From: Cloeon dipterum
Lineage: Eukaryota; Arthropoda; Insecta; Ephemeroptera; Baetidae
Direction: 5' to 3'
Length of the DNA: 64,000 bases
Assembly (NCBI RefSeq): GCF_949628265.1
Contig: NC_088786.1
Location: forward strand, 8,680,001-8,744,000
Shown: positions 1-12,600 of the stretch, piece by piece
How the letters are laid out: every line of letters starts with the position of its first letter
Numbering within the stretch: position 1 is the first letter of the stretch
Program-made: the position numbers and the translations under genes
Notes under the pieces: generated by a model
Database searches by the model: none
What the model was told of the DNA's origin: nothing
What the model saw: only the letters and a program-made list of their open reading frames with translations

Positions 1-349
1 AAATCCTCTGCTACAAAGCAATCTAGTATTTCCATTTATTTCAGCTAAAAAACTTCAGAACTATTTTCGGGACTGTCTGAATCTGTTTGCCAAGTACATT
101 TGGATGACATAAAATTATTTAAACTATCTTAAACTTTTTCGAATGTTACGCTTGCGTAGCAGATTCGCTCGTTTGCATTGATAAGTTGAACATTGCATTG
201 TAAATGAAAGCATAAAATATTTTCTTAGGTACCATGTTTATTTAAACATTGGATATTGAGTATGGGAAGAGTAACATAATATAATATGATGAAATCAGTC
301 ATTTTGGCGTCTTGCTGAGAATGCAAGAGAGCCGATTAAATCACTTTCT
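1..349. other. 3' flank of the metallothionein-like gene
   Basis: No coding exon seen. On the minus strand an AATAAA hexamer (plus-strand TTTATT, 237-242) lies about 110 nt past the stop codon of the metallothionein-like gene and is the likely polyadenylation signal. The rest is AT-rich spacer. Confidence 0.5.
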
Positions 350-819
350 TCACCGCGTGCCTTTTTTGCATACGCAGCAGCCTTTGCTTCCACACTTGCA
401 ACAGCACTGCTGGCAGCCGTTTTCCTGGCAGGTGTCTGAAAGCAAAAATCATGTTTTGTGAAATAAATAGACAAACGGACATTCTCATCAAGAACTTAAA
501 TAACATCTGTAAAAAACAATAAATATTGGATTCCACTTGTTTTTTTTAACATTATGAGCTCAGATTTTTCTAGGATTGATTTAATTACTTAAAAATAGAG
601 CTTTTCTACAGATTGGAATCCTATTCTTTTGAAATTTTTGTTTAATATTTTTAAATACAAAAATAAAGAATCGAATTTAGAAAAAATCCTTACGCTTGGA
701 ATAAAGTAGAAAAATATACTTTCTCTATGTATACTAAAGAATAATGGATCCAATTGAAATTTTTCAAGTCCAAAAATACACTTACTTGGATAATTTTTGC
801 AGCTCGTTTCGTTGGGCAT
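350..819 (-). CDS. Metallothionein-like Cys-rich peptide, two exons
   Basis: Two coding exons on the minus strand, 819-786 and 435-350, are joined by a 350-nt GT-AG intron (donor GTAAG, acceptor TTTCAG) in matching phase. The predicted peptide has 39 residues, 10 of them cysteine, and no aromatic residue except one Tyr in exon 1. Exon 2 carries the pattern C-x4-C-x2-CCC-x-C-x4-CC-x-C and ends in a Lys-rich tail. Small size, Cys-x-Cys and Cys-Cys clusters and many lysines are typical of metallothioneins, which bind Zn, Cu and Cd through thiolates in the cytosol. The spacing does not match the Drosophila Mtn peptides I know, and the triple Cys is unusual, so the family call is inference. A TATA box and two metal-response elements upstream support metal-regulated expression. 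The start ATG is the first in the transcript and follows AACA. Confidence 0.72.
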
Positions 820-887
820 GTTGTTTTCGGTTTTGGTTGTTTGTAGGACTGAAAATTGGTTAGTAAACTCAGTAGGCGACGCCGCGC

Positions 888-1007
888 TTTTTATATTGCT
901 CGAGAGAGACTAGGATAATGAACAAAGCCCCGCCTAGTTTACCCAATTCTTAGAAAAAAAGCGCAGACGGCGCGACCTTCTTTTACCTTTGCGCACCGTC
1001 TGCACCC
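888..1007 (-). promoter_or_regulatory. Metallothionein promoter: TATA box plus two MREs
   Basis: On the minus strand TATAAAAA occupies 895-888, about 70 nt upstream of the ATG at 819, which predicts a start site near 860. About 95-110 nt further upstream lie TGCGCAC (990-996) and TGCACCC (1001-1007). Both match the metal-response element core TGCRCNC bound by MTF-1. Each 7-mer can occur by chance, but two within 18 nt upstream of a metallothionein-like gene is meaningful. Confidence 0.65.
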
Positions 1008-2262
1008 GGCTTCAAATCTACGCATCACAAAGTCCAGGATAATAACAAAAATAAGCTCTTTGTGTACTTTCTTGAGTCAACTAAATTATCGCAGAAAGTC
1101 AATGACCGTTTATCAGCCGCATTCGCAGACGGTTTTATCCTAAAAATTTTAACATCAATTTTTCGTTTTCCACATACCTCATATTTTCTTTTTAATTGTT
1201 TTTCATCACTTTGAATCAGTCTATACTTTTTAATAATTTTCAAGAGCTATGTTTAGAATTTTTGGATTTGTTGCAGGAATTTTAATTTTTATGTTCAGAG
1301 CATTCAACGAGGAAAAAATTGTTTTAATTCTGAATTTGAGGCAATTTTCTCGAAACTTGCCTGGCTTTTTGTTACTAATTTAGATTGTAATCTATCCAAA
1401 ATTATGTGGTTTGCACAAAAAATTTCCGTTTAGTACATAGTGAGGGAAAAAAATTGTAATTCTGTGGACACATGCTGTGTTCATCTAATCCTTAAAAAGA
1501 AAAAAATGGGAGCCAATTTATTGCGGATATTTACTTCTGCAACTTGACAAAATTTTAGGATATTGTGATTTGACCCAATTTTTGGAGAGCAAGCATTAAA
1601 ATTAAAAACATTTCCCTAAAACCAAAATCCCACAATTTCCACGATTTTTATGAATTATTTACAATAATATATTAAAAGTTGGCTGACCAAAATGTAATAA
1701 TTAAATTTTAGGTGGTACTTCTCAAAAGTATTGAAATTTTTAACTATGAACTAATTAGTATTCAATATTGAAAATATTAGTATTTCTAGATGCAAAATTT
1801 TGCGAAATTCAGATACACGTGGGGAAAACAAAAGATTATTTCTCCGGCTGGTGGTATGTGGTGCATTTTTGCACATAGCAAATTTGGTGAACCCTGCTCA
1901 TTATCATTATACTGGACTTTAAAATTATTAAAAAGTTATCATAAATTTATTATACCAAGCTTTTACGTCACTGATACGTCAATCCGGAAAATTCTTCGCA
2001 GATATCAATGACTTATTAATTCCATTCAATAATTCAGTTCAATGTGAGAATTTTCCAGCGCGGCATCTATATTCAAATCCACAGAGCCAAAAGGGGGCGT
2101 GGCGGCTGTCATGCAAACAAGATCTCTGTATCTGAACGCCTTTTTATTTTGTGGGCCATTGAGTAATCTCTGACGAGAGAGAGAGGGAGATCGTTGACCC
2201 GAGGCACAGTCAAAGAGATTTGGCAGATTGTTAGTTTTGCAAGCAGTAGTCCGTGCAGAAAG
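1008..2262. other. Divergent spacer, metallothionein to Gnpda
   Basis: AT-rich, with only short shadow reading frames. The last 100-150 nt before 2263, with a GA-rich stretch near 2178-2190, are probably the Gnpda 5' UTR and core promoter. No TATA box is obvious there. Nothing else recognised. Confidence 0.4.
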
Positions 2263-4355
2263 ATGCGTCTCGTGATCCAGGACAACGCGAGCGAGGTGTC
2301 CGACTGGGCCGCCAGATATGTCATGCGAAAGATCAACGACTTCGGTCCTTCGGACGATCGCTTTTTCGTCCTTGGCTTGCCCACCGGTAGGTTTATCACA
2401 TTAATTAAATTCCAAACATAATTTCTCTCCTGACCGTGCCCAATTCTAGCACTGACAACTCCGCAACTTTCACATTTCGCCTATGCAAAATGATGCCTGC
2501 AAAAATTTGTCTAGTTTTTTTTCCAATAATTAGAATGAAAAAATGGACAAATCTTTGGGATAAGAATTTAATTTGTGTTCTTTATTCTTTAATTCATTTG
2601 ATTTTTTCACACATTGTTTTCTCCTTTATTCGTTTATAATTAATTTAGTAAATAATTATTTCCACAGGTGGCACGCCATTGGGCATGTACAAAAAGCTGA
2701 TCGAGTTGTTCAAAGATGGCAAAGTGTCCTTTAAATACGTCAAAACATTCAACATGGATGAGTATGTCGGTGAGCAATTCAAAGAATTTACAAAAAAATC
2801 CTTTTTAATTAATTTGGATTTTAGGACTGCCACGAAACCACCCTGAGAGCTACCACTACTACATGTTTGAAAATTTCTTCAAGCATATTGACATCGACCC
2901 CAAGAATGTGCACCTGTTGGACGGTAACGCGCCCAATCTGGAAAAGGAATGCGTCGAATATGAAGAGAAAATCAAACAATCCGGAGGCATCGATTTATTT
3001 GTTGGAGGTGCTGCACTTAATTAAATGCAATTAAAATTTGGTATCTAATTTTGTTGGGATTTATGTAGGCATCGGCCCTGACGGGCACATCGCTTTCAAC
3101 GAGCCTGGCTCGTCGCTGGTCTCGCGCACCAGGGTCAAAACTCTGGCCCAGGACACTCTGGAGGCCAACGCGCGCTTCTTCAACAATGACATTTCCAAAG
3201 TGCCTAAGCAAGCTCTCACCGTTGGGGTTGGAACCGTCATGGACGCCCGAGAGGTATTATTTTATTCCTTACTCATAGGCGGGTGTGTTTATTAATCATT
3301 TCCTAAATGTTTGAAACTGACCATCAAGGTTAAAAAACTAGCTTTGTGTTTCGTTCAGTTTATTTTAAATTAACTAATCAAATAATGCATTTTTTTATTT
3401 TTGGAATAGTAGAAACATTAAATGGTTTAATGAAGAAAAATTGAGGGCAAAAAAAATATATGATTGATTTCATTTTTTTTTTAAATCTAAGACAGCTTAA
3501 ATTGAAAATCAAGGTTTCATGGAAAAGTAATTTTAAAAAATAGTCTCTTCACTCTGTTCTCGCCCACAATGTTGATTAAAGTCGATTTTAAGACGCCATT
3601 TAGGAAATCAGGAATTTCTTATAAATTTTGAAATGTTGACACTTGCCGCCTTTAGCTTTTAGGCTTTTAGCTTTTAGGGGAAAAAACAGTCAACCAACTA
3701 AAAACTCTCAATAGTTAAATGATGATATATTTCATTTTACCTGAGAAAAGAGAATCCTGGGTACATTCCGTTCTAACATGTAAAATTTGTTCCTAAAATG
3801 TGTAGAATTTCATGAAATTATTTTTATGAATATTTGGCAAACATCACTGTAACGGGAAACCTAATAAATATCATTTGGGAAATTATTGACGCATGATTTT
3901 TTTAGCTTCTAGAAATTTTTGTAGAATTTCTAACAATGTATGCCAAACCTAAAATGTATAGAATTTCATGAAATTTGGCACAGTAAAATGCAAACGTTTC
4001 CTCGTCAATTGAAAGCATCACCCATCAGTCTGATTCCTAGACGTAAACTTAAGGATCATCATCTCCCCCTGTCCTCAGGTAATGATCTTGATCACTGGGG
4101 CCAACAAGGCGTTCGCCCTGTACAAGGCCATCGAGGAGGGCGTGAACCACATGTGGACCGTGTCTGCTTTCCAGCAGCACCCACGGACCCTGTTCATCTG
4201 TGATGAAGACGCCACTCTGGAGCTTCGCGTCAAAACTGTGAAATATTTCAAGGTATAGTAGGAGAAACAAATAAAACCGCTTGCCGACTTGAATTTTGCG
4301 ATACGTGTTTCAGAATTTGTGGAGTGTGCACAGCAAGTTGGTGGACACGATCTGA
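2263..4355 (+). CDS. Gnpda1: Glucosamine-6-phosphate deaminase (GNPDA)
   Basis: Six exons, 2263-2386, 2668-2769, 2825-3007, 3069-3253, 4079-4252 and 4314-4355, encode 269 residues. The enzyme is cytosolic and converts glucosamine-6-phosphate to fructose-6-phosphate and ammonia, the catabolic branch opposing hexosamine synthesis (in arthropods, also the chitin precursor route). Family signatures seen in order: [11 protein letters not shown] near the N-terminus (phosphate and substrate loop), [19 protein letters not shown] (catalytic Asp region), [17 protein letters not shown] (active-site His region), and [19 protein letters not shown] followed by [10 protein letters not shown]. The protein aligns along its whole length with animal GNPDA1/2 but ends at KLVDTI, lacking the roughly 20-residue tail of the human 289-residue enzyme. 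Introns are short except intron 4 (825 nt). The start is the first ATG in frame with the conserved N-terminus. The neighbour on the minus strand, PGAP5, is convergent. Confidence 0.95.
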
Positions 4356-4433
4356 CTGAACTAACTCATTCCCAAAAATATTATGTCTTATTCCATTCCT
4401 TCCGCGTGAAAAGTTTATGTTTTCTTGTTGAGT

Positions 4434-4439
4434 AATAAA
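4434..4439 (+). terminator. Gnpda polyadenylation signal AATAAA
   Basis: An AATAAA hexamer lies 79 nt after the Gnpda stop codon and is followed by a GT/T-rich stretch, as expected for a short 3' UTR. Confidence 0.65.
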
Positions 4440-5460
4440 AGGCTTTACTGGGCATGTTATTTTAAATTAACACGAGTTTTATTATTTGTTGGTTATTATT
4501 AATAATAATTATTACTGCTTACGAGTTTGGACTCGGAAATCGGTCTTTTGGATAGTGGAATGGCGTTTTGAACAACATTTACAAATGGTTAGGTATCAGA
4601 AGACTAGGGTTATCACATTTAAGACACATCAAGTACAGCACATACATCAACATTAATAATATATATACATTGTAATAAATAACTTAATTTGTACCAATGT
4701 CTTATAGAAATTAATTTGCTTCGTCAACATAGTAGTTCACAAAATATATTTATATTTCAATTATTTATTGCTAACAAATTGAGAGCAGGCTAAAATTTGT
4801 AAAACTTTTATTGAGAAGCTAAGAGTAGGCAGTAAAAGGACCTGGCCAGTGCATTTTGTGATCAAACGAGAAAAGTCAAGCTTCACCTGGGAATTTATTT
4901 CTGCCGTAACATTAAAATCGAATATTTCAGACCAAAATTACGAACAACTTGACTTAGGCTTACAAGAAATCACTTTAGGATTTGATGTTACTATCTAGTA
5001 TCCAACGAGTTACAAAATTTACTCGAGAAAGCTTTTAATTTGATAATTTCACTTTTTTTTAACTAAAACGTTAAATCCAGTTTTTTTAATTAGCCTGGCA
5101 TAAAAAATACTTACAGTTAGTGGAGAAAAAAAATATATTCCCAGTTTCTATTCATTGCTTTTCAATTTTCTTCCAACCACAGGAAAATTCAGTGCAAAAC
5201 TAATTATTTTCAGCTGCCAATAAACAGATTAGTAAACATTTATCATGTACAAAGGCAGCTTCACAACATCCCAATTCCATTGTAGATTTTGATTTACATT
5301 ATCATGAAGGCTTATGCCATAGGCGCAACAAATTCACCGCCAAGTGAGTTCAGCAAAGCTTTAGAACGCGTGGTTAACAAAACGTTGGTCTCCTCTAGCT
5401 AAGATATATTAGGGTGAGGGAAAATAAGAGGAGCAGCAGGGAACCAAGCAGGAGGCCTAG
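4440..5460. other. Convergent spacer and probable PGAP5 3' UTR
   Basis: AT-rich, without a supportable exon. Several minus-strand AATAAA hexamers (for example plus-strand TTTATT at 4807-4812 and 4894-4899) could end the PGAP5 transcript; I cannot choose between them. Confidence 0.4.
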
Positions 5461-7899
5461 TCAGCTGTTCTTCACCCTCTTCCACCTCCTGGGGTTGGAG
5501 CCTACGGTCAGGCCGAGGGTGATGCACGCTCCTCCGAAGAGGTACAGGTAGATGACCGTCGACTCTGCAGGCATGTAGCACTTTCCCACTGCGTAATTAT
5601 TGGCCGTGAAAACACCCTGGAATTAAAAAAAAATAGAATGATGTACTTCAAAAAGGAGGGCGTAAAATTACATACCAAAAGAAAGCTAGGGTTGTTTTTG
5701 TTGCGCCAGCTGAATGAGGGAACCGTCCACTCATGGGTGCCATCAGGGTAGATTCTGTGACAGCCGTGGTGAGTGTGGCCAGTGGTGATCAATCTCGGCT
5801 CAAGCATCTCCATCAACTGTATGAAAGGGAAAATACAAGATATATGAATAAATATAACTGGAGGATTGCGAAAACATTTTTTTAGAGATTTAAAAAAACT
5901 ATATAAGTGCAGCATTTGTTTTTAAATTTAAAAAAAATATATTTTTATGAGATCAGCTTTATAGTGAAATAGACATCATTTGAAATTGAAGCAATATTTG
6001 ATTTAGAAGCTCGGTTATGACGTTATTGGGACGCAATAATTAATAATTGCGAGCTGGTCACTATCAGGGGGTAGCCCATCTAAAAAAAGATAGACTGATG
6101 AAAAATCAACCATTATAAAAATAAAACTAATAAGCTTGGGAATTTAATAGGACACCAGCAGAATTTTTTTTAAACCCCAGTGGCCATCCACATTGCGTCC
6201 ACGAAACCTCAAAAATTGACACACTATTTTCTGCTCAATGGCACTTAGGATTTTTCTCCTCATATTAATTACATAATATTAGGCAGGATGTGCAGAAACA
6301 ATTGGTCAATCACGCCATTCCTTTAAGATAAGTATGCTGGTTTTAAAACCATAGAAGGGTTGAACACATCTTATGACCTTATGATACATTTAAAAGGCCT
6401 CCAGAGCATATTTTTTGGCTTCCTTACCAAGTCTGACGACTCTCTGGAGAGACACTCCCATCTCTCTCTGAACTTTTGCTTCTTTTCATCTTCCGGCGCC
6501 TGATCAGGGCCACTGCAGTTGATATCAGACTCTCGGAACATAGGGAAATGCTGGAAAATATCATTTAAACCTGCAGAAAAAAGTTTAAAATTAAATCCCA
6601 CCTGTAGTAAAATCGGTTTGCTGTATTGACTTAATTTTTGGATTTTCTTGCACTTTGCCGTTCCCTTGGTGCACTTTAGTCGGGCTGCAAAAATTAAATA
6701 GTGATATAAATTAAGAGTTATTTGAGGTTATCTTTACTTGAAATTTGCTGAAGATGGATTTGAGCCGGTCTGCACAGGAAACAGCCATCACCCTCCATCG
6801 CCATCGAGTTGACTAGCACAAAATGAACACCGCGGCGGGACAAAATTTGTACTGAGGGTGCGTCCATGGCTGTGGCAAATCTCTCTTGTAGATACGGACT
6901 TATCCTAGAAATTTACACCAAAAATAGCATTTAAGTCAAATCGGAAAATAGACACTCTTTAAATAATGGTAAAAGATTTTTTTTCCAAAATTATAAAAAC
7001 AGTATAAAGTAAAATAATTAAAATTTTATTTATAGATAACACGATTTATCTATCTAGAACTGGATTTTTTTAATTTCTTGCTTTATTTTTGTACTTGTTT
7101 CATTAAAATTTTGGAAAACCTTTTCTAATTTCAAATAGAAAATTTTTAATTTACGCTTCTTTAAGTAATAGCTTCTACTGCCTAGTCTGTCATCTATTTA
7201 AATTTCATTTTCAGTTTTAGCAATAACATTTAAATGATAATAAACGCACCCATAATGAAATCCAATGTCGTGGTTGCCGACTACGACGTGAAGCTCTGTG
7301 TTGTCCGGCACACTGAACAGCGTCCGAAATCTTGCTACGTAATTATTGAATTCAGTTTCGCTGCTCCAGAGGCCCTCATCAAACACGTCTCCCAAGACGA
7401 AAACTATGTCCGGCTTGTGCAGAGTGACTGCAGATTGAAATGCACGATGCATCTGCCACTCCCTGATTTTAATGAGTTGTTGTTTGAATTACATTTATAT
7501 TTGTACACTAACTGAATAAATTCATACCGTCTTAATTTATCGAACCAATGTCCTCTCCTAGTTCCAAGCAAATGCGTGTCTGCGATGAACATCGCCCGGA
7601 CAGGCTCCTCATCTTTGTTGCTCACGGTTATTTTCTTGTCCTCCAAAGCCGAGTTCAACTCTGGCCATGAACACTGGATTTATTTTCAATCAATTTTAAC
7701 TACTAAATAGTAAATATAAAAATTACCTGAAATAGGACAACATAGTAAATGAGGAACTCACAGTAGACCATTAAACTGAAGACCCCAAAGAGTGTCCAGC
7801 TGATCAGGTTGGTTTTGTGACCGCCAAAGCTGACTAGAATGGTTTGACATTAAATGCATGATTTTTGCATTGAACCTATATGGTGTGATTCTTACCCAT
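5461..7899 (-). CDS. PGAP5: PGAP5/MPPE1, GPI-anchor remodelling phosphoesterase
   Basis: Nine coding exons (7899-7896, 7833-7727, 7673-7528, 7462-7250, 6904-6738, 6684-6602, 6550-6428, 5816-5676, 5616-5461) give 379 residues, close to human PGAP5 (396). The protein is a Mn-dependent calcineurin-like phosphoesterase of the early secretory pathway. It removes the side-chain ethanolamine phosphate from mannose 2 of GPI anchors, letting GPI proteins leave the ER. Seen: an N-terminal membrane segment (from [14 protein letters not shown]), then metallophosphatase motifs [34 protein letters not shown] and [10 protein letters not shown] second hydrophobic segment ([19 protein letters not shown]) sits near the end. 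The last residues, KRVKNS, have Lys at -3 and Arg at -5, resembling the KxKxx retrieval signal of this family. The first coding exon is only ATG plus G; an internal ATG in exon 2 is the alternative start. Confidence 0.92.
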
Positions 7900-8816
7900 C
7901 TTGCCTTTCGAGATTTGGGCCCAGCAGTGAATTAATTTCTAGATTGAAACAGTCCGGTGCCGAAGAGAAGAATCTGAGCTGCAGAATTGCGCTGTGTTTC
8001 GTTGAGAATATGTACTACTAGTAGTGTTTGTTGTAGACTAATAAAGAAATTATGTTCGGTACTTTGCAGAAACTTCAAAACGACAACATCGGTCCATCTG
8101 ATACGCTGAACGACGCCCACTTTTCGCCGTGCGACGGCGCGCAGGGAAAAACTCAACACACGCTCGTGGTGAGTTTTACAAAAAAGAAAAAGGAATAGTC
8201 AAGTTGCATTGAAATTACTTAGGGGTTTGATCGAAAACAGTTTGCTTACCAGTTTCCATTATTAGTAAAATCGGAAGCAAATTTATTTATTTGGCATGAA
8301 TAGAAGATACTAAAAAAATGAAGCGACTAAAGCAGAGATAAAAACGATAATATGATGAATCTTTAGAAACTGATTTTTTTAAATCATATTTTGGCCATCC
8401 CATGAAATATGATGTTCTTGAATGTATTTTTTTTCTCTCAAAAAAAGCTGCAAGTTGTGAACTAAAAACTGTCAAAACCAGCTACAAACCACAAAATTTA
8501 TTTTTTACACCATAATACGCACATTCTAAAAATAGTCCACTAGAAGTAAGTGAAATTAACCGCCCTACAAAAGGGATTTAAAGCTCTGCGAATATTTATC
8601 AGTAATGGTAGCCCTTGTTTGATCGATGAAAGTAAACACAAAATTTATTGTTTCATTCCAAAATATATTTTTCATATAAGAGAGCAGCCAATTCCATTCG
8701 AGATCAAGAAATAAAGTAAATTCCCTTTTATCATTCCACTCCAACAAGTCAAAATTAAAAACTACACTTTTTGGCATAATTATTATACATATTAATTGGA
8801 TATGCGGTATGATATT
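7900..8816 (-). other. PGAP5 upstream region and IFT121 3' UTR
   Basis: The part near 7900-8170 should hold the PGAP5 5' UTR and promoter; it is moderately GC-rich near 8080-8170. The part near 8480-8816 should be the IFT121 3' UTR: minus-strand AATAAA hexamers are at plus-strand TTTATT 8644-8649 and 8497-8502, about 170 and 315 nt past the IFT121 stop. No further gene seen. Confidence 0.45.
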
Positions 8817-9573
8817 CTAGTGAGCCCTCCTGCTGTGGTCGTGACATAGAGGGCAGGTGTTGCGGGTTGCCATCTCGGAGGCGAGGGCCGAGTGCTTGCA
8901 CGTGGCGCAGGTCCACGCGCGGTGGATGTCCGGGATGGAGCAGCCGGTGGCCACGCACGTCACGAAGGGCGACTCGCACGACGGACACGATGTGCTCACC
9001 CCCGGCACCAGCGTCTCGCAGTTCGGGCACTCGATCATGCCCGATGCCCCAGAAACGCCGCCGCCGCCGTCCCGCGCCGCGAACTTGGTGAACAGCTCCA
9101 TCGCCAGGTCGGCGTACTTCTGGCGCCTCGACTCCGACACCTGATTGGACGTTACGTAATATTTGAGATGGGATTTAAAAAATTTAAAATGGAACTCTAC
9201 AAAATGGAATTTTAGTAGTTGACTGAATAAAAATGTTTATTTTCATCAAAATTAATAACTTTTTACAATTGATCATTGTTTACTGCGTGAAGCCATACTA
9301 AACAACACTCCTTTCTCTAAATTCTCAATTAATAATTAGTTGTTTAATCCATTTCAAATTAATTTCATTTGCGTAATATCAAATATTATTTTTAATGAGA
9401 TATAATATGAATGTATATGATACTATTAAACATTGTCAAGATATTTTATGTATACATAAAAAGTAGATAACAAATAATGTTTTGTTCCTAGCCATTTTTA
9501 AAATTAAATTGAGAAGAAAAATTAAAAATATTTTAATTCAATTCTTAAAATTAAAAAATTGATATATATTTTG

Positions 9574-9645
<72 letters not shown>

Positions 9646-12600
9646 AATAGTTTTTACAAATATTTATCAATTCTACAGCAAATTTTAAATTAGCACTATG
9701 ATTTTGTTACCTCATCTAAAGCTTCTAGTCTGATGAACGCTTTTGAGCAGGTTCCAAACGCCTTATTCGCACAGCTGGCCAGCGCAATGACACAGTAGAC
9801 GGTTTCAGGGTCCAGGATATTTTCATATTGCTGCAGCTGCAGGGCAGTTTTCAACGCAGCATCAGTGAAACCTGTAGAATTTAATTAGTTGAATTATTTA
9901 TCGCAGAAATAATTTTATTCCAAATTTGCGTTGGCTTTATAAAATATAGGGACACAAATTTTCTGTGGTGAACAACCCATAATTACTAAACCTGGATTCA
10001 AAATTTAAAAATTAAATTGTAGTTTACCTCTGTAAAGCTGCCTTTGAGACAACATGAGGTAATGGTAAGCTTCGACTCCACGCCAGGGGTTCTCAATGCC
10101 GAGAAGAGGATCAGTGACACCCCTCCTTGCATTTTGGTTGACTACCCCTGTCCTCCTGGTCTCCTTGTACTTGTCGACGAGGAGAGCTGCCAATAAGTAA
10201 ATCTTCTTGATGTACAGCAACGGACTATTTTTCGCCTGAGCAGACTTCGCCAACTGCAATATTCAAATTAACAAAACTTCGGTAAATTAATTGTTTCACT
10301 CACGTTGATTAGAATTTTCACCGCTTCGACGGTGCATCCAGCCTTTCTGTAGAGCTCAACCGCCTGCGTCAGGTCTCCTTTGTTGAGCAGATACTCGGCG
10401 TACTGAGCCAGCAAGCCGTCGATGTCCTCCACCTGGTGCTCCTCCGCCAAGGCTACGGCTTGGCTCCACTGCTGCAGCTCAACGCACGTGTCTACTGCTA
10501 GTCGAATGCAATTGCACTGTAAAATACGCATTTTATTATAGGATTATTTATTATTTTAAAGAAAATTGTACATATATTTGAAATAATCTATAAAAAATGC
10601 GGAAAATAACGTCTGAACAAATCAGAATTTTATATGTAATCATATATTAATCTTTTGATTGTAAATTTTAAGTATGACTGTACTGTTAACATTTATTTAA
10701 CATTACCACAATTCATAACAAGATAAAATCAGAAGACATGCTCCACCATCGTATTATTTGCTGTTGTGCATCCTACTAAATTGAAAAGAGGCCGTTTGTT
10801 ACCTTGATATAAGCCTTGACTGCCTGTTCACACAGCCCAACAGACGCAAGCCGGTCAGCGATGACAGGCAGGAGTGGATGCCCTTCCGGCAGTTGGTTGA
10901 CAACACTCTCCAGGGCTTCGTACTCTTCCAGGTTGTAGTAGCACTGGACCAGTTTTTCGTGGTTGTTGCCCTTCTCGTAGTACTCTTTGGCTGCCTCCCT
11001 GTATGTGGTTCAATGAAAATTTTTAAATAAAATTTTGAAATGAAAAAGACCCCCCTAACCATTTGTGCCGGTCTGCCAGGAAATCTCCAATGCAGTTCCA
11101 GGCTACTTCAATTTGCGTGTCAGTGCCGCCAGGGCCCATTTTAATCAGCTGGATCACCCTGAACCAGTCTCCAAGCCTCTCTCTAAGAGCAACTGCTAAA
11201 TCTCTGAAAAATTTATTATATAAAATAAATCAAATTAAGATATGATTCGATATAGGCACCTTCTGTCAACGTCCAGGTATAATTTCTCAGCCTGGTCGAA
11301 TTTCTTGAAATAGGCAGCCACCTCTGCCTGCTTTAGAATGTCGTTGTTCATACTCTGCAGCCTTTTGATCAACTGGATGCCAGGATAGTCTCTGCACCGC
11401 ACAAAAGCCGTCTCCGCCACTTGCAAGTTCAACTGTTCCACTGCCGCCTCAGCCAAGAGACGCCTGGAAATAGAAAAAAAAACATAAAATCTGTACGTAA
11501 AATTAATAACAGTCAATTTTACCATAATCTGGGATGCGGATTGTCTTCGATAAAGGTGGCAGCTTCTGTGAGGCCAACTTTTGAAAGAAGCTCTCTGGTG
11601 TCTCGCAAAGACTTCACCTCCAGTTGCAAAAGGTGGTGTGGGCCGGGCAGGCTGGTTTCTTGGATCACTTCGTCCAGCAACACAGCTTTCAGCTCCAAAT
11701 CCTATATTAATGTTAAAATTACAAAATTTAAGGCCAAATAGACCATCCTCACCTGAAAGCTGCATATGTATCCTGAGCTTAGGATAGGCTCTTCCGGGTC
11801 CAAATTACGGAAAACGTACATCCTGGTTTTTTCCATGATGGCGAACAGCTCAGCGTTGTCACTGGCCCACTTGATGTCCCAAATGTCCCTCCGTTCGAAG
11901 CCTTTCAGGGCGTCGCTCATGCCTTCAACAGAGCTGGGCTCCAGCTCCATGAACGTCATTACTCCGTTGACGTCAATTACGGCAACTCTCCTAGAATATT
12001 AAGATTCGTTTTAATTAAAATTAACCACTATTTAGGAAAATAAAAATCAATACTGACGTGGAGTCACAGTTGATAGCCATTTTATAAGGTCTCGTAGCAA
12101 GGTTGATTCTGCTGATCAAAGCGACCTGCGGAAGGGTGTACCTCTGAACAAGTCCAGATTCTCGGCCAATCAGAATTGTTTTGTCGGAGCACGCGATGCA
12201 GCAAATAGGGTCAACAATCGGCAGAGTCTGGTCGTAAATTTTAATTTATATAAAATAGGAGAGATCACCATAAAAGAAACTCACAGTTCTTGATGTCATG
12301 TTATCAGAAATAATTTTGTCCGCTGCGCCTGAGGGTGCATCATCAACATGGTAAATACGCTCTTTGCGATCCATCCGAGCTAATTTTGAGAAAATTTTAA
12401 CAAATTTCAAACAGAAAAATATATTAAAATTACCAAATTCTATTGAAGATCTAGATTTTGGTGTCCTGAAGTTCCACACGTAAAATTCGCTTTTTGACGC
12501 GATTATCACGTGCGTCGGGTTCATCGTGATGTTCAACGGTTCGATTTCAATGAATTTTGCTACAAGGAAAATTTAATCACGCGGTCAGTCTAAAAATAAT

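Noticed and set aside
11235-11765. 176-codon minus-strand frame within IFT121
   Set aside because: It runs across an exon, an intron and another exon; only the parts in the IFT121 phase are coding.
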